DNA of 64,000 nucleotides from Aquabacterium humicola (GTDB taxonomy: Bacteria > Pseudomonadota > Gammaproteobacteria > Burkholderiales > Burkholderiaceae_C), in contig NZ_JARGNB010000001.1 in assembly GCF_030167915.1 (NCBI RefSeq), positions 2,046,001-2,110,000 on the forward strand. The letters run 5' to 3'. This document shows positions 1-12,963 of this stretch, in pieces (position 1 is the stretch's first letter; each line of letters starts with the position of its first letter). The position numbers and the translations under genes are program-made. The notes under the pieces were generated by a model. That model searched no databases and was not told the origin of the DNA. It was given only the letters and a program-made list of their open reading frames with translations.

Positions 1-159
1 GCGCCCCAGGCGCTGCTGCTGCGGCGCTGGGACGATGCGGCGAAGACGCCGGGCAAGCAGACGCCATCGCTCGACTACTACCTCGTGCTGCTGCAGGAGC
101 TGCGCGAGCAGCGCCGGCCGGCGCGGCGGCGCACGGTGGTCGGCGCGCTGGACGCCTGA
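1..159 (+). CDS. C-terminal end of an HD-domain-like protein (partial)
   Basis: Only the last 52 codons are in the window; the reading frame is open from base 1 to TGA at 157-159. The tail contains LRRWDDAAKTPG followed by TPSLDYYLVLL. In my recollection this resembles the end of small HD-domain (HDIG) phosphohydrolase or PhnZ-like proteins, where an RRWDD-x-AK-x-PG motif precedes a final helix. The catalytic HD residues would lie upstream of the window, so the activity cannot be checked here. The gene converges on the minus-strand oxidoreductase that ends 10 bp downstream. Family assignment is tentative. Confidence 0.5.
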   Translation, partial: APQALLLRRWDDAAKTPGKQTPSLDYYLVLLQELREQRRPARRRTVVGALDA

Positions 160-169
160 GCCGCCCGGG

Positions 170-976
170 TCACCAGCGCTGCACGGGCACCGCTGCGTCG
201 GGCAGGGGCTCGTGGCGCAGCCAGCCCTGCAGCAGCGGCTCGCCGCCTTCGGGCTGCGCCCAGTCCCACAGCAGTTCCGGCGGCACGACCCGCGTGCCGT
301 CCGGCGCGCCCGGCAGCAGCCGTGCGAGCTCGATCACGAACTGCGCGACCTTGGCGGCCCGCAGCGGCTGCTCGCGCTGCGGCACCATCCAGTGCAGCTG
401 CGCGAGCAGCGCCCGGCCCAGGCGCTGCAAGCGGCTGAAGTGAGCGTCATCGCCGGCTGTACCGGCGCGTGTCGGCCGCACGATCAGCAGCTGGTCGAAG
501 CCCAGCGCGGCGACCGCCTGCTCGTCCAGCGACGCGAGGCCGCGCTTCAGCGCCTCCGGCAGCAGCGCCGGTGCATGCGGCAGCACGACCAGCAGCCGCC
601 GCACGCCTGCATCGCGCAGCCAGCCGGCCAGGCGCGGCAGCAGCGACGGTGGAGGCCGCAGGAAGGCGGCCTCGCGGCCATGCGCGGAGGCGTCGCGGTC
701 GAAGACGATCAGTGCCGTCGACGGCACCGGGGAGGCGATCGGCGGCAGCGCATCGAGCGCCTCGTCCACGCCCAGCACCCGCAGGCCCTGCAGCGTGACG
801 TCGATCGGTCGCGTCACCAGTGCCGTCACCGGCGCCCAGTGCGCCAGCCCCAGCGCGCGCTCCAGGATCGCCGAGCCGAGCGGCCCGCCTGCTCCGGCGA
901 TCAGCAGGCCTTCACGCGCAGCCGGGCGTACCGGCTCCGCGGCGCCGCTGCGCAGCGCATGGATCAGCCAGGACAT
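170..976 (-). CDS. Rossmann-fold NAD(P)-binding oxidoreductase-like protein
   Basis: A 268-residue protein with a glycine-rich dinucleotide-binding loop (GAGGPLG, about residues 28-34) preceded by the hydrophobic strand LLIA. This is the arrangement of atypical short-chain dehydrogenases and HTATIP2-like NAD(P)-binding proteins. I cannot see a canonical YxxxK catalytic pair, so it may be a non-classical SDR or a nucleotide-binding protein without dehydrogenase activity. The C-terminal third is rich in hydrophobic and basic residues. It lies 43 bp downstream of the FabH-like gene on the same strand and may be co-transcribed with it, which would suggest a lipid or acyl substrate. That link is inference. 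Confidence 0.6.
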   Translation of the reverse strand: MSWLIHALRSGAAEPVRPAAREGLLIAGAGGPLGSAILERALGLAHWAPVTALVTRPIDVTLQGLRVLGVDEALDALPPIASPVPSTALIVFDRDASAHGREAAFLRPPPSLLPRLAGWLRDAGVRRLLVVLPHAPALLPEALKRGLASLDEQAVAALGFDQLLIVRPTRAGTAGDDAHFSRLQRLGRALLAQLHWMVPQREQPLRAAKVAQFVIELARLLPGAPDGTRVVPPELLWDWAQPEGGEPLLQGWLRHEPLPDAAVPVQRW

Positions 977-1019
977 CCAGCACGGTGGCGCACGGCGCCC
1001 GCGGGCGACGGGCCTGCGC

Positions 1020-2144
<1,125 letters not shown>

Positions 2145-2235
2145 GGGGAGTCTCCCGGGGAAGGCGCGCCGCGCGGCATGCGCGGCGGCGGCAGGCCTGC
2201 ACTGTAGGCACGCCCGCCCGCTGGTGGTAGAGGAC

Positions 2236-2251
2236 TGTCCCTCTCGGGACA
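2236..2251. promoter_or_regulatory. Perfect inverted repeat upstream of the FabH-like gene (candidate operator)
   Basis: TGTCCC and GGGACA flank a 4-base TCTC spacer, giving a perfect 6-bp-arm palindrome about 92 bp upstream of the start of the FabH-like gene. On the minus strand it overlaps a weak TTGTCC -35-like element. There is no T-tract, so a terminator is unlikely. No regulator gene is adjacent, and the binding protein is unknown. Confidence 0.3.
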
Positions 2252-2324
2252 AACGCGCCGGGGCGCCGCCCTGGGCGCCGGATGCCGGCGCCGCGCCAGG
2301 CGCTGCACGCGATGCGGCGCGTTC

Positions 2325-2356
2325 AAAAAGCACGACGCCCGCGCAGGGCGGGCGTC
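2325..2356 (-). terminator. Intrinsic terminator of the ATP synthase operon
   Basis: On the minus strand, 37 bp past the atpC stop codon, an 8-bp GC-rich stem (GACGCCCG at 2334-2341 pairing with CGGGCGTC at 2349-2356) with a 7-base loop is followed, after GTGC, by a run of five T. This is a standard Rho-independent terminator and marks the end of the atp operon before the separately expressed FabH-like gene. Confidence 0.8.
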
Positions 2357-2392
2357 GACACGGTCACTGCGCCGCGGGGCGCAGATCGCGGT

Positions 2393-2809
2393 TCACTTCT
2401 TGCGCAGCTTGGCGATCGCCGCGATCTGCGCGGCCATCATCGCGAACTCGCTCTGCGCACGGGCGAAGTCGATGTCGCTCTTGGCGTTCTTCATCGCTTC
2501 CTCGGCCAGCTTCTTCGCCTCGTTGGCCTTGGCCTCGTCGAGGTCATGGCCGCGGATCGCGGTGTCGGCCAGCACGGTCACCGTGCCCGGCTGCACCTCG
2601 AGGATGCCGCCGGCGACGAAGACGAACTCTTCCTCGCCGTTGTCGGCCCGCTCGATGCGCACCGCGCCCGGCTTGATGCGGGTGATCAGCGGCGTGTGGC
2701 GCGGCAGGATGCCGAGCTCGCCGTTCTCGCCCGGCAGCGCGACGAACTTGGCCTCGCCCGAGAAGATCTGCTCTTCCGCGCTGACCACGTCGACGTGAAT
2801 GGTTGCCAT
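2393..2809 (-). CDS. atpC: F1Fo ATP synthase epsilon subunit
   Basis: 138 residues, the usual length for the epsilon subunit. It begins [20 protein letters not shown] and contains [19 protein letters not shown] of the N-terminal beta-sandwich, followed by a C-terminal helical hairpin (residues about 90-138, rich in Ala, Glu and Lys). In the enzyme, epsilon sits on the central stalk with gamma, couples rotation to the c-ring and inhibits ATP hydrolysis by its C-terminal helices. It is the last gene of the operon, 40 bp after atpD, and is followed by a strong terminator. Confidence 0.97.
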   Translation of the reverse strand: MATIHVDVVSAEEQIFSGEAKFVALPGENGELGILPRHTPLITRIKPGAVRIERADNGEEEFVFVAGGILEVQPGTVTVLADTAIRGHDLDEAKANEAKKLAEEAMKNAKSDIDFARAQSEFAMMAAQIAAIAKLRKK

Positions 2810-2849
2810 CGGTTATTCCTCAGGTGAAGGCGTTCAGGAACCGGGGCGG

Positions 2850-4277
<1,428 letters not shown>

Positions 4278-4317
4278 TCAAACAGTATTCGTTGCGTGCG
4301 GCCGCGTCGCCTGAGCG

Positions 4318-5211
4318 TTAGCCACTGATGGCGGCCGCGCCGCCGACGATCTCGGACAGTTCCTTCGTGATGGCCGCCTGGCGGGTCTTGTTGTAGACCA
4401 GCTTCAGCTCGGCGATCAGGTTGCCGGCGTTGTCCGTCGCAGCCTTCATCGCGACCATGCGCGCCGACTGCTCCGAGGCCATGTTCTCGGCCACCGCCTG
4501 GTAGACCAGCGCCTCGATGTAGCGCGTCAGCAGGTCCTCGATGACGGTCGCGGCGTCCGGCTCGTACAGGTAGTCCCAGCCGTACTGCGCCTTCTCGGCG
4601 GCCGACTGCTCCAGGCGCGCGGGCGCCAGTGGCAGCAGCTGCTCGACCACCGGCTCCTGGTTCATCGTGTTGATGAACTTGGTGTAGCAGACGTAGACCG
4701 CGTCGAGCTTGCCTTCGGTGAACGCGTCCAGCATCACCTTGACCGGGCCGATCAGCTTGTCGAGCTGCGGCTTGTCGCCGAGCTGCGTGACGTGGCTCAG
4801 CACCTTGACGCCGATGCGGTTCAGGAAGCCGTTGCCCTTGTTGCCGATCGCCACCGCGTGCGCCGAAACGCCGGCCGCCTGCAGCTCGCGCATCTTGGTC
4901 GTCACCGCGCGCAGCACGTTGGTGTTCAGGCCGCCGCAGAGGCCCTTGTCCGTCGTGACCACGATGAAGCCGACCGCCTTCGCGCCCTGGCCTTCGGCCG
5001 TCTTGCGCAGGTACGCCGACTTGTACTCGGGGTTGGCCTGCGACAGGTTGGCGGCGATGTTGCGGATCTTGTCGGCATAAGGGCGGGCCGCACGCATGCG
5101 GTCCTGCGCCTTGCGCATCTTCGACGCCGCGACCATCTCCATGGCCTTGGTGATCTTCTTCGTGTTCTCGAAGCTCTTGATCTTGCCGCGTATCTCTTTT
5201 CCGACCGCCAT
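4318..5211 (-). CDS. atpG: F1Fo ATP synthase gamma subunit
   Basis: 297 residues, starting [20 protein letters not shown], the conserved N-terminal helix of gamma, and ending with the matching C-terminal helix ([21 protein letters not shown]). These two helices form the coiled-coil rotor shaft inside the alpha3-beta3 hexamer. The DKGLCGGLN motif of the central Rossmann-like domain is present. It lies 29 bp after atpA and 52 bp before atpD. Slightly longer than the E. coli protein because of small insertions, as is usual in betaproteobacteria. Confidence 0.98.
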   Translation of the reverse strand: MAVGKEIRGKIKSFENTKKITKAMEMVAASKMRKAQDRMRAARPYADKIRNIAANLSQANPEYKSAYLRKTAEGQGAKAVGFIVVTTDKGLCGGLNTNVLRAVTTKMRELQAAGVSAHAVAIGNKGNGFLNRIGVKVLSHVTQLGDKPQLDKLIGPVKVMLDAFTEGKLDAVYVCYTKFINTMNQEPVVEQLLPLAPARLEQSAAEKAQYGWDYLYEPDAATVIEDLLTRYIEALVYQAVAENMASEQSARMVAMKAATDNAGNLIAELKLVYNKTRQAAITKELSEIVGGAAAISG

Positions 5212-5240
5212 GACGGTGCTCCTTGTCTAGGCGTGCGGAA

Positions 5241-6794
<1,554 letters not shown>

Positions 6795-6841
6795 ACGTTT
6801 CTCCTAAGACGACGGATGAGCGGCAGTGCTTCGCCGCGGCG

Positions 6842-7381
6842 TCACGCCGTCAGGGCGACCTTCATTTGTTCGAGGCGGGCCTTGACCGAGGTGTCCAGCA
6901 CCTCGTCGCCGACCACCACGCGGATGCCGCCGATCAGGCCGGGGTCGAGCTCGACCCGGGCGTTGAGCTTGCGGCCGAAGCGCTTCTCGAGCGCTGCGAC
7001 CGTGTCGGCCAGCGCGGCCGGCTCGATCGGGAAGGCACTCTGGATCAGCGCGTCGGAGCTGCCCGACTGCGCGTTGACCAGCGCCTTGAACTGCGCGGCG
7101 ATCTCGGTCAGCGCGGCGAGGCGGCCGTTGTCGAGGACCGCCTGCACGAGGTTGCTGACCTTCGAGTCGAGCGTCAGGCCGGCGCGCGCGGCGACGGCAC
7201 CGAGCACCTCGAAGACCTGCGCGGCGCTGACCTTCGGGTCGTCGGCGAGCTGGCGCAGGTCGGCGTTCGAAGCGAACTGCGCGAGCGCATCGAGCTGCTC
7301 GGCCAGTCCGACCGTCTGCGGGCCGGCCGCCTTGAACAGCGCCTCGGCGTAGGGGCGCGCGATGGTGGCGATCTCGGCCAT
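6842..7381 (-). CDS. atpH: F1Fo ATP synthase delta subunit
   Basis: 179 residues starting [20 protein letters not shown], the conserved delta N-terminus (ARPYAxALF), and ending with [20 protein letters not shown], the diagnostic C-terminal signature. Delta links the peripheral stalk (b subunits) to the top of F1. The frame is open upstream into atpF, but the ATG at 7381 is chosen because it fits both the family start and the length; it lies 2 bp after the atpF stop codon. This implies translational coupling. Confidence 0.96.
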   Translation of the reverse strand: MAEIATIARPYAEALFKAAGPQTVGLAEQLDALAQFASNADLRQLADDPKVSAAQVFEVLGAVAARAGLTLDSKVSNLVQAVLDNGRLAALTEIAAQFKALVNAQSGSSDALIQSAFPIEPAALADTVAALEKRFGRKLNARVELDPGLIGGIRVVVGDEVLDTSVKARLEQMKVALTA

Positions 7382-7383
7382 GC

Positions 7384-7854
7384 TCAGAGCTCCGTCTTCA
7401 GACGGCCCAGCAGCTCGGCATGCACGCCGGCGTTGACTTCGCGCCGCAGGATCTGTTCGGCGCCCTTGATCGCGAGGCCGGCAACCTGTTCGCGCAGCGC
7501 TTCGCGCGCCTTGATGCTTTCCTGCGCGGCTTCGGCCTTGGCGGCGGCGATGATCTTCGCGCCCTCTTCGGCGGCGCGCGACTTCGCTTCCTCGACCATG
7601 GACTGCGCCAGACGCTCGGCATCGGCCAGGCGCTTGGCGGCGTCGTCCTTCGCGGACGACAGCGCGGCCTGGATCTTCTTCTCGGCGGCGGCCGAATCGG
7701 CCTTGGCCTTGTCGGCAGCCGACAGGCCGTCGGCGATCTTCTTCGCGCGCTCGTCGAGCGCGGCGATGATCGGCGGCCAGACGAACTTCATCGTGAACCA
7801 GACCAGGATCAGGAACACGATCATCTGGGCGATGAGGGTACCGTTGATGCTCAC
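7384..7854 (-). CDS. atpF: F1Fo ATP synthase subunit b
   Basis: 156 residues: one N-terminal membrane helix (about residues 8-25, [16 protein letters not shown]), then a long charged helix rich in Ala, Lys and Glu ([12 protein letters not shown] onward) that dimerises as the peripheral stalk. The E. coli protein is the same length. It lies 88 bp after atpE and 2 bp before atpH. Confidence 0.97.
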   Translation of the reverse strand: MSINGTLIAQMIVFLILVWFTMKFVWPPIIAALDERAKKIADGLSAADKAKADSAAAEKKIQAALSSAKDDAAKRLADAERLAQSMVEEAKSRAAEEGAKIIAAAKAEAAQESIKAREALREQVAGLAIKGAEQILRREVNAGVHAELLGRLKTEL

Positions 7855-7942
7855 TTTGATGCCTCAATCACGGTGACGAAAGTGGTGGCCGAAGCTGCGC
7901 AGGACGGCAGTCGGCCTCCAGGAACCAGGAAGTCGGAAGGAC

Positions 7943-8233
<291 letters not shown>

Positions 8234-8295
8234 CTAGTTAGCGGTGAGGAAGAAAAGGGGAAAGGAAAACGGGACGCGTCGACAGCAGGCCGCGA

Positions 8296-9132
8296 TCAGT
8301 GCGCGTCGTGGGCCTGGCCGATATAGACGAGGGCCAGCATCATGAACACGAAGGCCTGCAGCGTGATGATCAGGATGTGGAAGATGGCCCACGCCGTGCC
8401 GGCGATGATGTGGCCGATCATCAGGCCGATGCCGGTGGCCGACAGCGACCAGGCACCGCCCATCAGCGCGATCAGCAGGAAGATCAGTTCGCCGGCGTAC
8501 ATGTTGCCGAACAGTCGCATGCCGTGCGAGACGGTCTTGGCGATGAACTCGATCATCTGCATCAGGAAGTTGAAGGGGTACAGGATCACCTTGTCGCCGA
8601 AGGGCGCGGCGAACAGCTCGTGGATCCAGCCGCCCCAGCCCTTGATCTTGACGTTGTAGACCAGGCAGACGATCAGCACCGACAGCGACAGGCCCATCGT
8701 CACCGACAGGTCGGCGGTCGGCACCACGCGCAGGTAGTGCACGCCGGTCTTCTCGCCCAGCAGCGGCAGCAGATCGACCGGCAGCAGGTCCATCGCGTTC
8801 ATCAGGAAGATCCAGACGAAGACGGTCAGCGCCAGCGGGGCGACGAGCTTGCGGCTCTTGGCGTTGTGCACGATGCCCTTGGCCTGGCCCTCGACGATCT
8901 CGACGAGGATCTCGATCGCGGCCTGGAAGCGGCCCGGCACGCCGGAGGTGGCGGTCTTCGCGACACGCCAGAAGATGAAGCTGCCGATCACGCCGAGCAG
9001 CACGGCGAAGAAGATCGAATCGAGGTTGAACACCGAGAAGTCGACGATAGCCGTCTGCTTCTTGTTCTGCAGGTGCGTGAGGTGGTGAACGATGTATTCA
9101 CCCGCGGTCGGGGCGTGACCTTCGGCAGCCAT
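8296..9132 (-). CDS. atpB: F1Fo ATP synthase subunit a
   Basis: 278-residue polytopic membrane protein. The essential arginine of the proton half-channels is in SHGMRLFGNMYAGELIF. Further helices follow, ending with QAFVFMMLALVYIGQAH, the conserved C-terminal helix of subunit a. The N-terminus is hydrophilic and has a His-rich patch (YIVHHLTHLQNKK), a pattern usual in betaproteobacteria. It follows atpI by 25 bp and precedes atpE by 71 bp. Confidence 0.97.
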   Translation of the reverse strand: MAAEGHAPTAGEYIVHHLTHLQNKKQTAIVDFSVFNLDSIFFAVLLGVIGSFIFWRVAKTATSGVPGRFQAAIEILVEIVEGQAKGIVHNAKSRKLVAPLALTVFVWIFLMNAMDLLPVDLLPLLGEKTGVHYLRVVPTADLSVTMGLSLSVLIVCLVYNVKIKGWGGWIHELFAAPFGDKVILYPFNFLMQMIEFIAKTVSHGMRLFGNMYAGELIFLLIALMGGAWSLSATGIGLMIGHIIAGTAWAIFHILIITLQAFVFMMLALVYIGQAHDAH

Positions 9133-9157
9133 GTGTTGGACTCTTCCCGTCTTGTCG

Positions 9158-9649
9158 TTACTTCCGGCGGCGCCACAGCAGCGCCACCCAATACACCTTG
9201 ATGCAGAGCACCAGGCCGACCAGCAGCGCCGGCCACACCAGGTTCTGCACGATCCGGTTCGCGACGACGAGCATCACGACCGAAACGCCGATCTTCACAA
9301 GCTCCCACAACATGAAGCTGACGGCGGACGTGCCGGCAGACATGCTGGAGAACCGACTGGTCATGCCACGCGCCATCAGGCTGCCCGGCACCACCACCAC
9401 GGCCGCGCCGTAAAGCGCGGACCATGCCACTTCGCTCCTGCCGGTGAACAGCCAGCCGATCAGGGCTGTCAGCACACCGACTGCGGCTTGCACCGCGACA
9501 ACCCGCCAGGGAGACACCGGCGGCTCCTTCGCCCTCAGGGCCGCCGCTTGCTCGCGGGTCAGGCTCTTGAAGGGCGCGTCTGCCGCCTCATCTTCTGCAT
9601 CTCGCCATCCTCGCGGCTGGCGCGGATTGCGCATGGGCCGGTCGGACAT
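9158..9649 (-). CDS. atpI: ATP synthase subunit I-like protein
   Basis: 163 residues with a charged N-terminal segment of about 45 residues and then four hydrophobic helices (VVAVQAAVGVLTALIGWLF; the region around ALYGAAVVVVPG; LVKIGVSVVMLVVA; and ALLVGLVLCIKVYWVALLW). It is the first gene of the atp operon, as atpI is in most proteobacteria. AtpI homologues assist c-ring assembly or magnesium handling but are not essential. The long basic-acidic N-terminal extension is not part of the family core and its role is unknown. Confidence 0.85.
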   Translation of the reverse strand: MSDRPMRNPRQPRGWRDAEDEAADAPFKSLTREQAAALRAKEPPVSPWRVVAVQAAVGVLTALIGWLFTGRSEVAWSALYGAAVVVVPGSLMARGMTSRFSSMSAGTSAVSFMLWELVKIGVSVVMLVVANRIVQNLVWPALLVGLVLCIKVYWVALLWRRRK

Positions 9650-9680
9650 CGGGTTACGCTCGGTTTCGGCAAACCGCGGG

Positions 9681-9686
9681 AGTATA
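9681..9686 (-). promoter_or_regulatory. -10-like element upstream of the atp operon
   Basis: On the minus strand the hexamer TATACT lies 32-37 bp upstream of the atpI start, in an otherwise GC-rich gap. I do not see a good -35 element at the right spacing, so this is only a candidate for the main atp promoter. The gap 9650-9810 holds no gene. Confidence 0.35.
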
Positions 9687-9810
9687 CGTGGAAACCCCTG
9701 CCGGTCCGGCGCTGCCCGTTCGGCGAAATCACCTAAGGGGTGCGCCGCGCCTTCGCAGGTGTCCCCTCCCGCGAGCGGGATGCACCAGAGTCAGCCGCGG
9801 TGCTCGCGGG

Positions 9811-10707
9811 CTACAGCCGCGCGAAGCCGACCGGCAGCCCGGGCACCTCGACCCGCATCGACAACACGCAGCCGGCCCAGGGCTGCTGCGCCAGTTCGTC
9901 GGCCGGGCGCTTGTCGCGCGCAGTGGTGAGGTACAGCGTCTTCAGGTCGTCGCCGCCGAAGCAGGGCATCGTCGGGCAGCGCACCGGCAATGCCACTTCG
10001 GCCAGCGTCTGGCCGCCGGGCGACAGCCGCAGCAGGCGCTGGCCCTCGTACATCGCGACCCAGTACGCGCCCTCGCTGTCGACCGCCGCGCCGTCGGGGC
10101 GGCCACCATACCCTTCCAGCGGCGCGCCGTCGGCACGCGGTGCAAACGCGCGAAAGACGCGGCGTCCGCTGAGCGCACCCTCGTTGCCGTCGAAATCGAA
10201 GGCGTAGATGGTGTGGGCCTTGGTGTCCGACCAGAACAGCGTGCGGCCGTCCGGGCTGAAGCCGAGGCCATTGCTGGTGGTGATGCCTTCGGCCATGCGG
10301 TCGAGCCGACCCTGGGCGTACCGGTACAGCGCCGCGGCCGGCGCGCGCTGGTCGTCGATCGTGCCGACCCAGAAGCGGCCTTGCGGATCGGCCTTGCCGT
10401 CGTTGAAGCGCTGCTTCGCCGGATCGTACGGCGGCGGGGCGACCGCCTGCCGCGTGCCGGTGGCCGGGTCGAAGCGCCACAGCCCGTCGCGCATGGCGAC
10501 CAGCAGGCCGCCGCCGAGCAGCGGTGCGCAGGAGCCCGGCTCCGATGCGAGCGGCCACTGGTCATGCTGCTGCGTTTGCGGATCGAAGCGGTTCAGCGCC
10601 CGGCCCGGGATGTCGATCCAGTACAGCCGCCGCTCCTGCGGATGCCAGAACGGCGATTCGCCGAGCTGCGACGGCGGCACCGGCAGCGGCTCGAACGCCT
10701 CCGTCAT
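9811..10707 (-). CDS. SMP-30/gluconolactonase/LRE family lactonase
   Basis: 298 residues with the six-bladed propeller family pattern: LGESPFWHPQERRLYWIDI (the metal-ligand Glu in GESP), GRFWVGTIDD, TSNGLGFSPDG and a further PDGAAVDSEGAYWVA repeat. The family hydrolyses sugar lactones (gluconolactone, arabinonolactone, galactonolactone and similar) with a divalent metal. Its start overlaps the stop of the aldose epimerase gene by 4 bp, and both follow an HpcH/HpaI aldolase. This fits non-phosphorylative oxidation of a sugar, in which the lactone is opened here. The exact sugar is not visible. Confidence 0.85.
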   Translation of the reverse strand: MTEAFEPLPVPPSQLGESPFWHPQERRLYWIDIPGRALNRFDPQTQQHDQWPLASEPGSCAPLLGGGLLVAMRDGLWRFDPATGTRQAVAPPPYDPAKQRFNDGKADPQGRFWVGTIDDQRAPAAALYRYAQGRLDRMAEGITTSNGLGFSPDGRTLFWSDTKAHTIYAFDFDGNEGALSGRRVFRAFAPRADGAPLEGYGGRPDGAAVDSEGAYWVAMYEGQRLLRLSPGGQTLAEVALPVRCPTMPCFGGDDLKTLYLTTARDKRPADELAQQPWAGCVLSMRVEVPGLPVGFARL

Positions 10708-11567
10708 GCGGGCGCCACCTCGAGCTTCATCCAGGCCTCGGTCGATTCACCGGCGCCCAGGCTCAGCAGTCCATGCGCGGCCGGCTCGGCCATGTGGATC
10801 GCATTGGGCACATGGCTGACCGGCTCGACGCAGAAGTAGTTCGCCGGGTCCGGCGTGTAGACCATCAGGTAGGGCAGCGACGAGGTCAGCTTCAGCGACA
10901 GCTTCTCGTCGCGGATGCGCGCCGCACCGCGCCAGCCTTCGAAGCAGTGGTCGAAGCCGAGGTGCGCGACGTCGCCATCGATGCCGGCCTGCGCGACCTT
11001 GCGCGTCGGCAGCTGCGTCGGATCGGTCTCCCAGCGCTCGGCGCATTCGACGTGCATCCGGCTGCGCGGCCGCTTCGCGAAGTACGGGTGGAAGCCCAGG
11101 CCCACCGGCTGCGGCTCGGCCGCGGTGTTGGTGAAACGCAGGCGGTGCTCCAGCGCGGTGGGCGTCAGCACCAGCTGCTGCTCGAGCGTGAAATCGAACG
11201 GCCAGTATTCGTCCGCCTGGTGCACGTAGCGCAGCGCGGCGCTGTCGGCGCCCGATTCGAGCACCTGCCACGCGCGCATCCACGCGACGCCGTGCAGCGC
11301 ATGCGGTGTCCCGGGCACGTTGGCGACGATGCGGTGGTCGCGGCCGTGCCAGCGGAACCGGCAGAAGCCGAGCCGGTTGCTGAACGGCGCCAGCGCGAAG
11401 CTGGCGCCGTCGCGCGCGGTGGCGATGGTCGCCGGATCGGGGCTGCGCAGCACCGGCACGTCGCCGCGCCAGAAGCCGGCGACGGCGCCGCCGATGGCCG
11501 GCAACAACGCGAGCCGCAGCTCGCCGGAGGTCAGTTCGAGCGCCGGAGCGGAAGAAGGCAGGGTCAT
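10704..11567 (-). CDS. Aldose 1-epimerase family protein
   Basis: 287 residues of the galactose-mutarotase-like beta-sandwich fold. Visible family landmarks are NRLGFCRFRWHGRDH near residue 65, PHALHGVAWMRAW (a His of the active site), LGFHPYFAKRP (second conserved His) and a Glu-containing C-terminal stretch CVEPVSHVPNA. It interconverts alpha and beta anomers of a free sugar, which would supply the anomer for the next oxidation. It overlaps the lactonase gene by 4 bp and lies 37 bp after the aldolase gene. No sugar dehydrogenase or dehydratase is in this cluster. Confidence 0.85.
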   Translation of the reverse strand: MTLPSSAPALELTSGELRLALLPAIGGAVAGFWRGDVPVLRSPDPATIATARDGASFALAPFSNRLGFCRFRWHGRDHRIVANVPGTPHALHGVAWMRAWQVLESGADSAALRYVHQADEYWPFDFTLEQQLVLTPTALEHRLRFTNTAAEPQPVGLGFHPYFAKRPRSRMHVECAERWETDPTQLPTRKVAQAGIDGDVAHLGFDHCFEGWRGAARIRDEKLSLKLTSSLPYLMVYTPDPANYFCVEPVSHVPNAIHMAEPAAHGLLSLGAGESTEAWMKLEVAPA

Positions 11568-11604
11568 CGAGTGGTGTCGGGAAGAGAGGGGGAAGGCGCG
11601 TGGA

Positions 11605-12423
11605 TCACGCGCCCGGCTCCGGCTGCGTGCCGTCGTTCAGGGTGTGTACGCGGGCCGCGCCGTCCTGCGTGCGCAACGCGCGCAGTGTCGCAGCCGCACC
11701 TTGCATCAGCAGGTTGAGGTCCGAGGCGACGGCCAGGAAGTCGAAGGCCATCGCCCGATAACGGGTCGCCGCATCGGCGCTGAAGGCCAGCGTGCCGATC
11801 GGCACGCCGGCGGCCTTCGCGCGCCGCACCGCATCGGCCATCAGTGCCAGCACGTCGGCATGCAGCGTCTGCCCGGGCAGGCCGAGGCTGCCGGAGAGGT
11901 CGGCCGGGCCGACGAAGAGCGCGTCGACCCCCGGCACCGCGGCGATCGCCTCGATCTGCACGACGGCCTGCGCGCTCTCGATCTGCACGATCACGCCGAT
12001 CTGGCGGTTCGCGGTCTGCAGGTAGTTCGGCGCGGTGCCGAAGCGCGACGCCCGGCTCATGCCGACCATGCCGCGCACGCCTTCCGGCGGGAAGCGCGTC
12101 GCCGCCACCGCCTGGCGCGCCTCGTCGGCGTTCTGCACGAAGGGAAACATCACCGTCGTCGCGCCGGCATCGAGCACGCGCTTGACCGTCACCGGCTCGT
12201 TCCAGGGCACGCGCACGACGGTGGCCATGCGGGTATTGCCCAGCGCCTGCAGCAGGTGGGTCACGCCCATCATCTCCAGCGGCGTGTGCTCCATGTCGAC
12301 GACGCCCCAGTCGAAGCCGGCCAGGCCGATGGCCTCGGCGATGATGGGGCTCGCCGACATCACCCAGGCGCCCAGCGGCGGCTGGCCGCCGGCCGAGCGC
12401 ATCAGCGCGCGAAAGGTATTCAT
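11605..12423 (-). CDS. HpcH/HpaI family 2-oxo-acid aldolase
   Basis: 272 residues of the class II (metal-dependent) pyruvate aldolase family. VDMEHTPLE near the N-terminus, VQIES (metal-ligand Glu), and LFVGPADLSGSLGLPG (metal-ligand Asp) are the family signatures. Such enzymes cleave 2-keto-3-deoxy sugar acids or 4-hydroxy-2-oxo acids to pyruvate and an aldehyde. Next to a lactonase and an aldose epimerase, a 2-keto-3-deoxy-aldonate role (rhamnonate or similar) is most likely, by inference. It lies 19 bp after the GNAT gene. Confidence 0.85.
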   Translation of the reverse strand: MNTFRALMRSAGGQPPLGAWVMSASPIIAEAIGLAGFDWGVVDMEHTPLEMMGVTHLLQALGNTRMATVVRVPWNEPVTVKRVLDAGATTVMFPFVQNADEARQAVAATRFPPEGVRGMVGMSRASRFGTAPNYLQTANRQIGVIVQIESAQAVVQIEAIAAVPGVDALFVGPADLSGSLGLPGQTLHADVLALMADAVRRAKAAGVPIGTLAFSADAATRYRAMAFDFLAVASDLNLLMQGAAATLRALRTQDGAARVHTLNDGTQPEPGA

Positions 12424-12442
12424 CGCGTGGGTCCCCGAGGTT

Positions 12443-12934
12443 TCAGGCCAGGTCGGCCTTGAGGTAGTGGGCGCCCGGGATCGGGTTGAAGTAGTACGGC
12501 GGGATCTCGTCGAAGCCGAGCGAGCCGTAGAGCTCGCGTGCCGCCTCCATGTCGTCCATCGTATCGAGCAGCATCGTCGAATAGCCGGCCTCGATCGCCA
12601 GGTCCATCAGGGCCTGCGCCAGCCGGCGGCCGAGGCCGAAGCGGCGGAACGCGGGCCGCACGTACAGGCGCTTCATCTCGCAGGCGTTCGGGTAGTCGAC
12701 CTCGGGCAGTGCGCGGAAGGCGCCGCAGCCGGCGAGCTCGTCGTCGACGAGGGCCAGCAGCAGGCCGCCGCGCGGCGCGGCGTAGTCGCCGGGCAGGCCG
12801 GCGAGCTCGCCTTCGAAATCCTGGAACTGCAGGTCGAAGCCGAGACCCTGCGCGTACTCGCGGAAGATCTCGCGCGCGGCATCCAGCATGGCCGGCGTGT
12901 CCGGCGTCTGCAGGCGTAGATCGGGCGACGGCAT
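12443..12934 (-). CDS. GNAT family N-acetyltransferase
   Basis: 163 residues. The acetyl-CoA pyrophosphate loop is in RRFGLGRRLAQALM (a Q/RxxGxG/A variant), preceded by MKRLYVRPAF, the beta-4 strand pattern. LLDTMDDMEAARELYGSLGF is the C-terminal alpha-4/beta-5 pattern, followed by PPYYFNPIPGAHYLKADL. This ending occurs in a widespread bacterial GNAT subgroup of unknown substrate. ATG at 12934 is chosen because the family N-terminal strand begins there. It lies just upstream of the sugar-acid genes on the same strand and may belong to that operon. Confidence 0.85.
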   Translation of the reverse strand: MPSPDLRLQTPDTPAMLDAAREIFREYAQGLGFDLQFQDFEGELAGLPGDYAAPRGGLLLALVDDELAGCGAFRALPEVDYPNACEMKRLYVRPAFRRFGLGRRLAQALMDLAIEAGYSTMLLDTMDDMEAARELYGSLGFDEIPPYYFNPIPGAHYLKADLA

Positions 12935-12963
12935 CGAGGCGAAGAATCCCTGGGCCGACGAGT

